Notes: generated by a model from the sequence alone, not told the origin. Positions 53,461-63,540 are shown, numbered from the stretch's first letter. The stretch: 64,000 bases of DNA from JALZAI01 sp038212215 (GCA_038212215.1 JBBQUT010000008.1:62001-126000); one strand, 5' to 3'. A program made the numbers and translations.

Positions 53461-53518
53461 GCGCCGAAAACTGTCGTACCCCGATGTGACGCTTCGAGCG
53501 GGACGGAAGGGGATTGCG

Positions 53519-53959
53519 ATGAGCGAGTTCATGTGGATCCGGTCGCATGTCGAGCGGCTGTTGCAGGATCACTGGCAGGCCTGCCGGGTGGCGCCCGATT
53601 GCGACGGGGACTACGCGTTCCGCGACGGGACGGCCGCATGCTGGGTGAGCATCTTGGATACCGAGCCGATCATGGTACGCGTCTACGCGCACGCGGCGAT
53701 CGGCATCAAGTCGTCGCTCAAGCTGCTCAGTGAGCTCAACGCCATCCAGTGGCGCGCGTTGAGCGCGTCGATCAGCCTGCGTGGCGGCATCGTGGTGGTC
53801 GAGCAGACGATCAGCGCCGTGGGGCTTACCCAGCCCGTCCTCGCTCAGGCGATGCGAGCGGTCGGGGGCGTGGCTGACGACATCGGCTTGCTGCTGGCCG
53901 GCATGTTCAACGGCACGACCCCGCATCCGGCTACCGAGCCGAAGACCGAGGATGCCTGA
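53519..53959 (+). CDS. YbjN-like small protein
   Basis: 146 residues with the acidic, chaperone-like fold pattern of the YbjN/type III secretion chaperone-like family (IMVRVYAHAAIGIKSSLKLL, then LSELNAIQWRALSAS). GAAGGGG precedes the ATG. The gene follows coxM after 58 bp on the same strand and may be cotranscribed. The role is unknown. Confidence 0.72.
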   Translation: MSEFMWIRSHVERLLQDHWQACRVAPDCDGDYAFRDGTAACWVSILDTEPIMVRVYAHAAIGIKSSLKLLSELNAIQWRALSASISLRGGIVVVEQTISAVGLTQPVLAQAMRAVGGVADDIGLLLAGMFNGTTPHPATEPKTEDA

Positions 53960-53981
53960 CATGATCGGCCCCGAACAGCGA

Positions 53982-54662
53982 TCAGCCCGGCGGCAGGCTG
54001 GTGGGGTCCACGACCAGATCCGCGCTCCATTGCGTTGCGGCGACGACCGCGGCGTTGCGCTGGTCCGAGCGCAGCACCCACTCGCGGGCTGCGTCCGGGG
54101 ATCGGCCGAAGCGCACGTGCCGCGCGATCAGCCGATCGACGCGCAGCGTGTCGTCGATCTCGCAGAACCAGATTTCGGTGAACAGCTCACGCAGCCCGTC
54201 CCACGGCGGATCGGGCAACAGCAGGTAATTGCCCTCACTGACCACTATCTGGGTACTAACGGTCACGGGCAGGCTCTGCGCGATCGGCTGGCCCAGCTCT
54301 CGGTCAAACGCGGGCGCCCACACCTGCTCGCCGTCCAGGATGCGGCGCAGCAGCCACGCGTACCCGCCGACATCGAACGTGTCCGGCGCACCCTTGCGCT
54401 CGGCGCGGCCCAGGCGCGCCAGTTCGACATTTGCGAGATGGAATCCGTCCATCGGCACGTGCGCCACGACCGAACCCGCCCACGGCACGACTCCCGGCGC
54501 CAACCCCTGCGGCGGTGGGCCGGACAGCCGCCTCACCAGCGCCTCAGCCAAGGTCGATTTGCCGGAGCCGGGTGCCCCGGCGATGCCGATGAGCACCCGT
54601 CCCGACAGCAAGCCGCGCAGTCCGTCGATCCGCGCGACCAGATCGCCCACCAAATCCGTCAT
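53982..54662 (-). CDS. P-loop kinase (uridine kinase/phosphoribulokinase-like)
   Basis: 226 residues. Walker A is GAPGSGKST (about 29-37), followed by VPMDGFH, the acidic-Asp block of nucleoside/sugar kinases such as the YggC/CoaA-like group. The end reads DLVVDPTSLPPG. The substrate is not determined: uridine, pantothenate and sugars are options in the family. It is convergent with the YbjN gene. Confidence 0.82.
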   Translation of the reverse strand: MTDLVGDLVARIDGLRGLLSGRVLIGIAGAPGSGKSTLAEALVRRLSGPPPQGLAPGVVPWAGSVVAHVPMDGFHLANVELARLGRAERKGAPDTFDVGGYAWLLRRILDGEQVWAPAFDRELGQPIAQSLPVTVSTQIVVSEGNYLLLPDPPWDGLRELFTEIWFCEIDDTLRVDRLIARHVRFGRSPDAAREWVLRSDQRNAAVVAATQWSADLVVDPTSLPPG

Positions 54663-54745
54663 GCGTTACTGACTACCGCATGGCCCGCGCCACGCAACAT
54701 TCGCCCGGAGCGCACGCCGCATTCGATCAATTCTAGGCTGGCTCG

Positions 54746-56674
54746 GTGAAGCCGACCGACATCGCACACCTGATCACCCTGGGCCGCCCGACGCTTTCGC
54801 CGGACGGACGCACCGCCGTCGTGGCCGCGCAGCGCGCGGATCTCGCCGAGGACGAGTACCGCAGCCAGCTCTGGACCATCGCCGTCGACGGCTCGTCCGC
54901 ACCCCGCCGGCTCACCCACGCCACCAACGACAGCGCACCGCGCCTGTCCCCGGACGGGACTTTGCTCGCGTTCCTGCGGGCCGAGTCCGGCGCGAAGCCT
55001 CAACTGCACGTCATGGCTACCGACGGGGGCGACCCGCGCCCGCTGACTGACCTGCCGCTCGGTGCCGGTTCCCCGGTCTGGGCGCCCGACTCCCGTTCGA
55101 TCGCCTTCGTCGCGCGGGTGCCGGAAGCCCGACGCTACGGCCAGGACGAGAAGATCACGCCGGAGGAGGAGCCGCCCCGGCGCATCACCGGCCTGCAATA
55201 CCGTCTGGACGGCGTCGGGTTCCTCACCGACCGGCGCCAACACATCTACGTCGTCGACATCGAGGATCGTGACCCGGCCCCACAGCCGCGCCAGCTCACC
55301 GACGGAGACACCGACGAGACCGATGTCAGCTGGAGCCCGGACGGATCGCGGCTGGCGTTCGTGTCGGCGCGCCACCCGCGCCGCGAGCACGACCTGATCC
55401 GCGACGTCTTCATCATCGGTCCCGACGGCGCCGACCCGATCCAGCTGACCGATTCGTCCTTGATGCTGGCGAGCCCGACATTCACCGCTGACGGCGCTGC
55501 AGTCCTCGCCCGCGGGGAAGACCCGGCCACCGGTAACAACGGCTGGGTCGCCCATAACACCGGCCTGTGGACAGTGTCGATTGACGACCCCGGGCGCCCA
55601 CGCCGGCTGACTGACGAGCAGAGCGTGCACCTCAGCGAGGCGCAGCCGGTCGTCATCGGTGCCCGCGCCCTGGTGCTCGCGGAGAACCGCGGGGCAGTGG
55701 AACTGCTGTCGATCCCACTCGGCGAAAGCGACAGCGGCGACGCGGTAATCGTGGCGGGCGGCAGGCAGCAGATCACCGGGTTCGATGTCGCGGCCGACAC
55801 GATCGTCGTCATCCTTACCGACGACCTAACGGGTGCTGAGGTCGCGGTGCTGCGCGACGGCAAGCAGCAGCGGCTCACCGACTTCACCGCGCGCCTGCGC
55901 GAGCACGCCCGACCGCTGCCCATCACCGAGATCACCGCGGCCGCCCCGGACGGCTACCCGGTGCATGGCTTTCTCGTACAACCCGAGGGCGCCGGGCCGC
56001 ACCCGACCTTGCTGATGATCCACGGTGGCCCGTTCGCCGCCTATGGTTGGACGCTGTTCGACGAGGCACAGGTCTACGCGGGCGCCGGCTATGCCGTCGT
56101 GTACGGAAATCCCCGTGGGTCGTCCGGATACGGGCAGGCGCACGGCGAGTACATCGTGCACGACGTCGGTGAGCGTTCCGCGTCGGATCTGTTCGCGTTG
56201 CTCGACGCCGCGCTGGACCGGGTCGAACTGGACTCCTCGCGCGTGGGTGTGCTCGGCGGGTCGCACGGCGGGTACATGACCACCTGGCTCGTCGGACACA
56301 GTGACCGGTTCCGTGCGGCGGTGAGCGAGCGTGCGCTGAACGCGATCGACAGCTTCGAGGGGGCCAGTGACATCGGTTGGGGCTTCGGCGACGACCTGTA
56401 CGGCCCCGACCCGGAGCAGCACCGCCGGCAGAGCCCGCTCACCTATGCCGACGCGATCAACACCCCGGTGCTGATCATCCACTCCGAGCAGGACTGGCGT
56501 TGCCCACTGGAGCAAGCGCAGCGCCTCTACGTCGCACTGCGCAAGCGTGACGCCCCGGTCGAGATGCTGCTGTTCCCGGGCGAGGGGCACGAGCTTTCGC
56601 GGTCCGGGCTGCCCAGTCACCGGGTCATACGGTTCGAGGCCATCGTCGAGTGGTTCGACCGGTACCTGCGGTGA
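54746..56674 (+). CDS. S9 family prolyl oligopeptidase/dipeptidyl peptidase
   Basis: 642 residues, GTG start. An N-terminal beta-propeller of repeated SPDG blocks (about 15-375) covers a C-terminal alpha/beta hydrolase domain. The triad is Ser in GGSHGGYMT, Asp in HSEQDWRCP and His in GEGHELS. It cleaves short peptides in the cytoplasm: there is no signal peptide. The gene is transcribed away from the kinase gene (84 bp between the starts). Confidence 0.92.
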   Translation: MKPTDIAHLITLGRPTLSPDGRTAVVAAQRADLAEDEYRSQLWTIAVDGSSAPRRLTHATNDSAPRLSPDGTLLAFLRAESGAKPQLHVMATDGGDPRPLTDLPLGAGSPVWAPDSRSIAFVARVPEARRYGQDEKITPEEEPPRRITGLQYRLDGVGFLTDRRQHIYVVDIEDRDPAPQPRQLTDGDTDETDVSWSPDGSRLAFVSARHPRREHDLIRDVFIIGPDGADPIQLTDSSLMLASPTFTADGAAVLARGEDPATGNNGWVAHNTGLWTVSIDDPGRPRRLTDEQSVHLSEAQPVVIGARALVLAENRGAVELLSIPLGESDSGDAVIVAGGRQQITGFDVAADTIVVILTDDLTGAEVAVLRDGKQQRLTDFTARLREHARPLPITEITAAAPDGYPVHGFLVQPEGAGPHPTLLMIHGGPFAAYGWTLFDEAQVYAGAGYAVVYGNPRGSSGYGQAHGEYIVHDVGERSASDLFALLDAALDRVELDSSRVGVLGGSHGGYMTTWLVGHSDRFRAAVSERALNAIDSFEGASDIGWGFGDDLYGPDPEQHRRQSPLTYADAINTPVLIIHSEQDWRCPLEQAQRLYVALRKRDAPVEMLLFPGEGHELSRSGLPSHRVIRFEAIVEWFDRYLR

Positions 56675-56760
56675 GGGGTCCGCCGAATTCTGAGCACACG
56701 CGCACGGTCCAACTCCTAAACGGTCGTTACCGGTCGCGTCGACCGGGAATGCCCAGCAGC

Positions 56761-56953
56761 ATGACAACCCCAGCACACGACCACGGGCTCAGGAGCTGAT
56801 CCGTCTCTCGGCGATCTGGTCGGCCAGATGCGGGGCGCCGTGTTCGGCGCGGTCAAGGCGGTCACCGACCGGGCCGGGGCAAACGGCTTCGCCCGCGCGA
56901 CAGGGGTTTGGCCCGGCGACACCGAGTCGAAAGCAGAGCGCTCCAACGCCTAA
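56761..56953 (+). pseudogene. Possible short gene, frameshifted or started internally
   Basis: From ATG 56761 (MTTPAHDHG) the frame stops after 12 codons, but one base further on an open stretch LGDLVGQMRGAVFGAVKAVT... runs to a TAA at 56951-56953. This gives either a frameshifted 63-residue protein or a 41-residue protein from the ATG at 56828. The stop overlaps the amidase stop (CTAA) in the same tight way as hypB and galK overlap, which favours a real gene. No family recognised. Confidence 0.35.
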
Positions 56954-58314
56954 CCGATTGCGGCTGCCGCGCGCAGCACGGTCGCGTCCGACCAGCGCGG
57001 ACCCATGATCTGCAAGCCGACGGGCAGCCCGTCACGCCCGGTGCCGATCGGGACGCTCGCGGCCGGCAGCCCGGCAAGGTTCGCGGGCAGCGCCAGCGCG
57101 CACCACGCGTCGAAGGAATCCGGAACCGACATCCCGTCGATCGTCGCGGGAGCGAGCCGGCCGAGTTCGAACGCGGTGACCGGCATCGTCGGCGTCAGCA
57201 GCACGTCGACGTCGGCGAAGAATCGAGCCCAGCGCGCCGCGTAAGCCTCGCGCGCGTGCTGAGCGTCGAGGTAATCCCGAGCGCTGATCCGCCGGCCGGC
57301 CAAGGTGATCGCCGCCGCGTCCGCACCCACCAACTCTGGATCGGCCTCGACGAGTGCACCCTCGGACGCATACCCCTCAGCCAGCGCGAGCCGGTCCCAC
57401 AACTCGGTCGGGTCGAGCGGATCCGGATGGGTTTCAGACACCGCGGCCCCGGCGTCGCTGATCGCGTCGACGGCGGTGCGGAATGCAGCGCGGACGTCCG
57501 GGTCCAGGTCGGCGAAGCCCAGGTCGGCTGACACCGCGACTCGAAGCCCCGTCCAGCTCGGATCGGTAACCGCGGCGACATAGTCGGCTGCCGGCGCCGG
57601 GACGCTCAGGTAGTCCAGCGCAGACTGCCCAGCCATCACCGACAGGGCGAGTGCGAGGTCGCGGACTGACGCCGCGATCGGCCCGGTCACCGACAACGTC
57701 GGCCACCCGCGGAACCCGGGCAGCTTGGGCACCAGCCCGAAGGACGGCTTGAGCCCGTACGTGCCGCAGAAGGCCGAGGGAATCCGGATCGAGCCGCCGC
57801 CGTCGGTCCCCACCGCCAAAGCAACCAGGTCGGCGGCCACCGACGCGGCCGCCCCGCCGCTCGAGCCGCCCGGCGTGCGGGTGTGATCGCGTGGATTTCG
57901 CGTGGTCCCCCACAGTTCGTTCTCAGTCACGCCTCGATAGCAGAACTCGGGATTATTCGTCTTGCCCACGATGATCGCGCCGGCGTCGACGAGGCGGGTG
58001 ACGCACGCGCACGACGTGTCCGGCACGAAGTCGGCCAGCGCGCGCGAGCCGTTGCTTGCGGGCAGCCCGGCCACCCAGACGTGGTCCTTGATCGAGACCG
58101 GAACGCCGGCGAGCGGGCCGCGCCGCGTCCCTCGATCGACCTCGTCGGCCTGCGCCAAGGCGGCATCAGGCGTCAGGACGGTGAAGGCGTTGAGGGTGCC
58201 ATCGACCGCGTCAATTCGTCCGAGCGCAGCCGACACGACCTCGCGCGCGCTGACCGAGCCGTCGCGGATCGCCGCGGCGGTCGACCAGGCGTCAACGATG
58301 CCGCCGGGCCTCAC
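56950..58314 (-). CDS. Amidase (amidase-signature family)
   Basis: About 454 residues, with the Lys (PVSIKDHVW), the cis-Ser and Ser (GGSSGGAA, GTDGGGSIRIP) of the amidase triad in place. It releases ammonia from an amide; the range is not predictable, though allophanate hydrolase and GatA-like enzymes are excluded as clear matches. GTG start overlaps the stop of the permease gene (GTGA), so uptake and hydrolysis of a nitrogen compound may be linked. Confidence 0.9.
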   Translation of the reverse strand: MRPGGIVDAWSTAAAIRDGSVSAREVVSAALGRIDAVDGTLNAFTVLTPDAALAQADEVDRGTRRGPLAGVPVSIKDHVWVAGLPASNGSRALADFVPDTSCACVTRLVDAGAIIVGKTNNPEFCYRGVTENELWGTTRNPRDHTRTPGGSSGGAAASVAADLVALAVGTDGGGSIRIPSAFCGTYGLKPSFGLVPKLPGFRGWPTLSVTGPIAASVRDLALALSVMAGQSALDYLSVPAPAADYVAAVTDPSWTGLRVAVSADLGFADLDPDVRAAFRTAVDAISDAGAAVSETHPDPLDPTELWDRLALAEGYASEGALVEADPELVGADAAAITLAGRRISARDYLDAQHAREAYAARWARFFADVDVLLTPTMPVTAFELGRLAPATIDGMSVPDSFDAWCALALPANLAGLPAASVPIGTGRDGLPVGLQIMGPRWSDATVLRAAAAIG

Positions 58315-59774
58315 GGCTGCTCGTGTCGCTTCGCCGCCGCTTCCATCTCGGCCTGTTCGGCCTCCGCGACCCGGGTCTCGGCCGCTATGTCGAGCGAGCG
58401 GCACAGCACCCAGTAAAGGACGGCGGAGACGGGCAGTCCGATGAACAGCGAGATGTCTGCATCGTTCAGGCTGTGGGCGACGAATCCGACGAACAGCCCG
58501 GACACCGAGAAGAACGGGATCATCGCAGCGAAGCCCACGAGGTAGGCAATGATGCCCCGCCAGCCCCAGCGACCGTACATTCCGTCCGGCTTGAAGATTT
58601 CGGCGATCGCGTAATGGCCGCGTCGCACAAGGTAATAGTCAACGAGATTGACCGCCGTCCACGGGATGAACAGGTACAGCACCATCAGCAAGAATTTGTT
58701 GAAGTTGGAAAGGAAGTTGTCGGTTGCGGCAAACGCGCCGATCAGTGACAGCACCGCCGTCAGCCCGATCGTCGCCAGCCGCACATTCAATGTCGGACGG
58801 ACCTTCTTGAACGAGTCGATGGCGCTGATCAGTGTCAACGACCCGCCGTACATATTCAGGGCAGCCACCGAGATCAGCCCGAGAGCGGAGAAGATCAGCA
58901 CGACGGCGCCGAATCCGGTGAAAACCCGATCACCGGCCGCATTGATCTCGGCAATGCCGCTGCCGCTGAAGCTCTTGCCGGCCCAGCCGGCGAGCAGCGC
59001 GCCCAGGATCATGAGCCACCCGCCGCCGATTGCCGAACCCCAGTACGTCCAGTAGAAGGTTTTGCGAACCGTGACGTCGGGCGGCAAGTAGCGTGAATAA
59101 TCCGAAACATAGATTGCCCAGCTGATCTGGTAGCCGGCGACGACGCCGAACTGGGCGAGGAACGGCGTTGCTTTGAAGCCGCCCAGATCGAACGAGCCGG
59201 CGGGATAGTTCAGCACGAACACGACGACGACGGTGAAGATGCCAAACACGACGAGGAATGTGTAGGTGAGGAACTGTTCCGCGCGGTGGATGAGATCGTA
59301 ACCGAACAGAGCGATGACGAAGCCGATCACGGTGGCGATTGCGACCCAGAGTTTCACCGGTCCGTGCGCGGTCGTATTCATCGCCTCGCCCGCCAGAATC
59401 GTGTTGAACACGTTGAAGCCCGCGTACTGGACATAGGCGAACAGCCACACCAGCAGCGCTCCGACATAACCGAACTGCGGTCTCGACTGGATCATCTGCG
59501 GCAGCCCGAGTTGCGGGCCCTGCGCCGAATGGAAGGCCATGAACAGCGTGCCGAGCAAGGTTCCGGCCACGATGGAGATCAACGACCAGATCAGATTGCC
59601 GCCCGCTTCGAAGCTGATCAACCCGACGGCGAGCGTCGCGATCTGCGCGTTGGACATGAACCACAGCGGCCCGAGATTCCACAGCTTCCCGTGCCGCTCG
59701 TCAAGCGGCACGTAGTCGATGGAACGGACCTCGATGCCGGGGGTGCGCGACTGCTCGCTGATGCTCATCCGCAT
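58311..59774 (-). CDS. NCS1-type nucleobase/cation symporter
   Basis: 487 residues, about 12 membrane helices. The early motif NLGPLWFMSNAQIATLAVG and the ADFSRY-like block YVSDYSRYLP mark the cytosine/purine/allantoin permease family. It is followed without a gap by the amidase, so a nitrogen-containing heterocycle or its ring-opened amide is a likely substrate pair. The exact compound is open. Confidence 0.9.
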   Translation of the reverse strand: MRMSISEQSRTPGIEVRSIDYVPLDERHGKLWNLGPLWFMSNAQIATLAVGLISFEAGGNLIWSLISIVAGTLLGTLFMAFHSAQGPQLGLPQMIQSRPQFGYVGALLVWLFAYVQYAGFNVFNTILAGEAMNTTAHGPVKLWVAIATVIGFVIALFGYDLIHRAEQFLTYTFLVVFGIFTVVVVFVLNYPAGSFDLGGFKATPFLAQFGVVAGYQISWAIYVSDYSRYLPPDVTVRKTFYWTYWGSAIGGGWLMILGALLAGWAGKSFSGSGIAEINAAGDRVFTGFGAVVLIFSALGLISVAALNMYGGSLTLISAIDSFKKVRPTLNVRLATIGLTAVLSLIGAFAATDNFLSNFNKFLLMVLYLFIPWTAVNLVDYYLVRRGHYAIAEIFKPDGMYGRWGWRGIIAYLVGFAAMIPFFSVSGLFVGFVAHSLNDADISLFIGLPVSAVLYWVLCRSLDIAAETRVAEAEQAEMEAAAKRHEQP

Positions 59775-60388
59775 ACTGTGGACCCATCAAGGAACGGATG
59801 GGCGGATTGGCCCGCGCAACGCGCCCGCGTGTCCCCTGGCGGACATCTCACTGCGCAAGCAACCTCAGGGCCGTCGCTGAGGCGTGTTGATACTGAGCGA
59901 GGAAACTCGGTGCCGGCCCCCACCGATAGGCACGTCGTACGGTGAGCGATGTGAGACCGGGCGTGACTTTCGCGGCCGGGCAGTCACGCATTGCGAGTGC
60001 GTTAGCGCCGCCGCCGTGGTCGACAGGTCGTCTCCCGCCATCGGTGCGTCTGGTTAGCCATGAATACGACACACTTCGAATTGGGGACGCAGAGCGGAAA
60101 GCGAAAGCGACTCGGCCAATCCCTGCAGTTGGGCGCACTGGGTGGCCGGTGCGCCATCCGTACGTTGCCATCCCTCCGCCGCACCCGGTCGATATCGCGG
60201 TGTCGAGCGGACGGGTAATTTTCGCTCGCGGACCGAAGATGGCTGCGCTGCCGACACGTCAAGCCTCGCGCCGAGCCGGGCGTACGCTTAAGGAGTCGCC
60301 GGTTCTTCTCGAGCATCGATCGTCACGAACACATGCCGGACCGGGAGCACGTCTAGTCGGCCCATTCCCAGGCCCAGTCAGGCTCCGT
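59775..60388. other. Gene-poor stretch
   Basis: 614 bases with several open frames on both strands but no codon pattern, ribosome site or family match I can support. The long plus-strand frame that begins at 59942 reads as non-coding up to the small gene at 60389. No hairpin or clear promoter was recognised. Confidence 0.55.
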
Positions 60389-60553
60389 ATGCCCAATGAA
60401 ACGACCGACACCGTCCCACTCTGCGATGTCTGCTCGCACTCGTCGCAACTGCACGACCGAATCGCCGAGCGCTACTGCAACGCCACGCGCGCCAATGCCA
60501 TGACCCGCGGTTGCATCTGCGCCGTCGCGAAGGTGCCCGCCGCTGTCCAGTAG
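60389..60553 (+). CDS. Small Cys-rich protein
   Basis: 54 residues starting MPNETTDTVPLCDVCSH, with five Cys arranged CxxC, then one Cys (RYCNAT), then CIC in TRGCICAV, and three His. The pattern suggests a metal (zinc or iron) site. The start codon is one possibility within a longer open frame; no good ribosome site was found. Similar tiny RGCIC proteins occur in actinobacteria to my knowledge, without known role. Confidence 0.5.
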   Translation: MPNETTDTVPLCDVCSHSSQLHDRIAERYCNATRANAMTRGCICAVAKVPAAVQ

Positions 60554-60629
60554 CTGCGCTGGCAGGTAGCTGCGATATCAAGTAACCGCAGCGGGCATAC
60601 CGCGCCCCCGTCGCGTCGTTGTGTGCTGC

Positions 60630-61502
60630 ATGGCTCCCACTTACGTCACTGCACAGACAAGCACCGCCGAAAAGACAAAGACGTGGTTCATCACTGGCGC
60701 GTCCCGTGGCTTCGGCCGCGAGTGGACGATCGCGGCGCTGGAACGCGGCGACACAGTCGCCGCCACCGCCCGCAACACATCATCCCTCGACGATCTCGCA
60801 TCGAAGTTCGGCGACGCCCTGTTGCCGTTGCAACTCGACGTCACCGATCGTAGCGCCGCGTTCGCCGCGGTTGCACAGGCGAACGAGCACTTCGGACGTC
60901 TCGATGTGATTGTGAACAACGCCGGCTACGGCCAGTTCGGCATGGTCGAGGAACTCAGCGAGTCCGATCTGCGCGATCAGCTCGAGACCAACCTCTTCGG
61001 CGCGCTGTGGATCACCCAGGCCGCCCTGCCGTTCCTGCGCGCGCAGCGCTCGGGCCACATCCTGCAGGTCTCCTCGATCGGCGGCATTTCGGCGTTCCAG
61101 AACGTCGGTGCCTACCACGCGTCCAAGTGGGCGTTGGAGGGCATCAGCCAGTCTCTCGCCCAGGAGGTCGCGAGCTTCGGGATCAAGGTGACGCTGATCG
61201 AGCCGGGCGGGTACTCCACTGACTGGGCAGGTCCGTCAGCAAAGCACGCCACTGCGTTGCCGGCCTACGACGGGGTTCGCGAGCAGGCGGAGCAGTGGCG
61301 GGCGAGCCGGTCGGCCTCGCCGGGCGATCCGGTCGCGACGCGCGACGCCGTCCTGACCCTCGTCGACGCGGCGGAGCCGCCGCTTCGCGTCTTTTTCGGT
61401 GATGCGCCGCTGGCCATCGCGGAGCGGGACTACGCCGACCGCCTGGCGACCTGGCGCGAGTGGGAACATCTCTCGATCGCAGCCCACGGCACGTCGGACT
61501 GA
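60630..61502 (+). CDS. Short-chain dehydrogenase/reductase (classical SDR)
   Basis: 290 residues. Nucleotide motif TGASRGFG (about 23-30), NNAGYG, the catalytic Ser in QVSSIGG and YHASK. NADP preference is likely from the Arg after the Gly motif. The ATG at 60630 is preferred to the GTG at 60621. It is followed after 14 bp by a quinone-reductase-like gene, probably the same operon. The substrate is unknown. Confidence 0.88.
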   Translation: MAPTYVTAQTSTAEKTKTWFITGASRGFGREWTIAALERGDTVAATARNTSSLDDLASKFGDALLPLQLDVTDRSAAFAAVAQANEHFGRLDVIVNNAGYGQFGMVEELSESDLRDQLETNLFGALWITQAALPFLRAQRSGHILQVSSIGGISAFQNVGAYHASKWALEGISQSLAQEVASFGIKVTLIEPGGYSTDWAGPSAKHATALPAYDGVREQAEQWRASRSASPGDPVATRDAVLTLVDAAEPPLRVFFGDAPLAIAERDYADRLATWREWEHLSIAAHGTSD

Positions 61503-61516
61503 CCCGAAGGAAGATC

Positions 61517-62440
61517 ATGCCCCGCGCAGTCCGATTCGATCACTACGGACCCGTCGACGTGTTGCAGGTCGTCGAGGTCGAGCGCCCGTCGCCCGGCGCC
61601 GGCGAGGTACTCGTCGAGGTGGTGAGTGCCGGCATCAACCCCGGCGAGATCGCCATCCGCGAAGGCGTGCTGGAGCAGATGTGGCCGGCGACATTCCCGT
61701 GCGGGCAGGGTAGTGATTTCGCCGGTCGCGTCGTCGACATCGGCGTCGGGGTCGACGACGTGCGCATCGGGGACGAGGTCATCGGCTTCACCGACAATCG
61801 GGCTTCGCACGCCGACTACGTCCTCGCGTCCGCCGAGAACCTGACCACCAAGCCGGAGTCCGTCGACTGGGACCAAGCTGGTGCGCTCAAGGTCGCCGGA
61901 ACGACGGCCTACGCGGCGGTGCGCGCGGTGGCACCCTCGCACGGTGAAACGGTCGTGGTGAGCGGCGCCGCGGGCGGGGTGGGCGCGCTGAGCGTCCAAC
62001 TCGCCCGCCACGCCGGAGCGAATGTGCTCGGCATCGCGAGCCCGGGGAACGCCGAATGGTTGCGCTCGCTGGGCGTCGAGCCCGTCAGCTACGGCGACGG
62101 GCTCGCCGATCGGCTCCGGAGTGCCGCACCGGAGGGCATCGACGCGTTCATCGACACCTTCGGCGGCGGATACGTCGAGCTTGCGGTGCAACTGGGGGTG
62201 CCCGTCGGGCGGGTCGCGACGATCATCGACTATGCCGCCGCGGAGAAATTCGGCGTCCAGGCGGTTGGTGGTGCGCAGGCCAGCACTGCGCCGGTCCTGG
62301 CCGAACTCGCCGATCTCGTCGTCGCCGGGGAACTCATCGTGGCGATCGCGGCGACTTACCCGCTGGAGCAGGTCCGCGCGGCCTACACCGAGCTCGCCCG
62401 GCGGCACACCCGAGGCAAGATCGTGTTGCGGATGCGCTGA
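61517..62440 (+). CDS. Zinc-free MDR oxidoreductase (quinone reductase-like)
   Basis: 307 residues. GroES-like N-terminal part without the structural or catalytic zinc Cys/His, then a Rossmann domain with SGAAGGVGALSVQLA. This is the layout of NADPH:quinone reductases. GAAGG lies upstream of the ATG. Stands between an SDR and an aldo/keto reductase gene in one direction. Confidence 0.88.
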   Translation: MPRAVRFDHYGPVDVLQVVEVERPSPGAGEVLVEVVSAGINPGEIAIREGVLEQMWPATFPCGQGSDFAGRVVDIGVGVDDVRIGDEVIGFTDNRASHADYVLASAENLTTKPESVDWDQAGALKVAGTTAYAAVRAVAPSHGETVVVSGAAGGVGALSVQLARHAGANVLGIASPGNAEWLRSLGVEPVSYGDGLADRLRSAAPEGIDAFIDTFGGGYVELAVQLGVPVGRVATIIDYAAAEKFGVQAVGGAQASTAPVLAELADLVVAGELIVAIAATYPLEQVRAAYTELARRHTRGKIVLRMR

Positions 62441-62475
62441 CGGCACGCATCGGCGGCGGCTCTATGGTCGAAGCT

Positions 62476-63534
62476 ATGGAATATCGACAGCTAGGACGCT
62501 CCGGCCTGCGGGTATCGACGATCACCCTTGGAACCATGGGATTCGGTGGCACCGGTTGGGCGACCGCGGTCGGCCAGATCGACGTTGCCGGCGCTCGCGA
62601 GCAGATCACGATGGCCCGCGACGCCGGCGTCAACCTCATCGATACGGCTGACGTGTACTCCAACGGCCTGTCCGAGGAAATCGTCGGCAAGGCACTCGGC
62701 AACGACCGTGCGGACGTGCTGCTCGCGACCAAGGTGCGCATGCCGATGGGCGACGGCCCCAACGACGCCGGACTCTCGCGCCACCACGTGATCCGCGGCG
62801 CCGAGGCGAGCCTGCGCCGGCTCGGTACCGACTACATCGACCTCTACCAGGTGCACGAGTGGGACGGTCACACACCGCTCGAGGAGACCCTGAGCGCGCT
62901 GGACACGTTGGTGCGCTCGGGCAAGGTCCGCTACATCGGCGCCTCGAACTACGCAGCGTGGCAGCTGATGAAAGCGCTCGGGGTGGCCGAGCGACGCGGC
63001 TACGAGCGGTTCGTCAGCCAGCAGATCTACTACTCCCTGCAGGCGCGCGACGCCGAGGCCGAGTTGGTCCCGCTGTCGCTCGACCAAGGGCTCGGCATCT
63101 TGGTCTGGAGCCCGATCGCGGGCGGTCTGTTGTCGGGCAAGTACCGCCGTGGGGCCGACGCGCCTGCAGGCAGCCGGCACCTCTCCGACTGGGACGAGCC
63201 GCCGGTGCACGACGAAGACCGCCTCTACGACACCATCGAGACGCTGGTCAAGATCGGCGAGGCGCGCGACGTGTCCGCCGCGCAGGTCGCGCTCGCCTAC
63301 ACCATCGCCAAGCCAGCAGTGACCTCGGTGATCGTCGGCGCCCGCACCACCGACCAACTCGCCGACAACCTGGCCTCGGCGCAGCTGGCACTGTCGAGCG
63401 AGGAGCTAGCCAGTCTGGACGACGTCAGCGCGCAGCCGCTGCGCTACCCGTACTGGCACCAGGCGAAGACGTCCGCCGATCGACTCAGCGCCGCCGACCT
63501 CAGCCTGCTCGGCCGCCACCTCGGGGGAAACTAG
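62476..63534 (+). CDS. Aldo/keto reductase
   Basis: 352 residues from the ATG at 62476 (MEYRQLGRSG). The tetrad is in place: Asp and Tyr in DTADVYSNG, Lys in LLATKVRMP and His in QVHEWDG. It probably reduces carbonyls with NADPH. The frame is open far upstream into the MDR gene, but the start chosen agrees with the usual family N-terminus; ATG 62464 is the alternative. Confidence 0.9.
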   Translation: MEYRQLGRSGLRVSTITLGTMGFGGTGWATAVGQIDVAGAREQITMARDAGVNLIDTADVYSNGLSEEIVGKALGNDRADVLLATKVRMPMGDGPNDAGLSRHHVIRGAEASLRRLGTDYIDLYQVHEWDGHTPLEETLSALDTLVRSGKVRYIGASNYAAWQLMKALGVAERRGYERFVSQQIYYSLQARDAEAELVPLSLDQGLGILVWSPIAGGLLSGKYRRGADAPAGSRHLSDWDEPPVHDEDRLYDTIETLVKIGEARDVSAAQVALAYTIAKPAVTSVIVGARTTDQLADNLASAQLALSSEELASLDDVSAQPLRYPYWHQAKTSADRLSAADLSLLGRHLGGN

Positions 63535-63540
63535 TTACAG

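Noticed and set aside
59942..60388. Upstream part of the long plus-strand frame leading into the Cys-rich gene
   Set aside because: No codon pattern or family match; only the last 54 codons look real.
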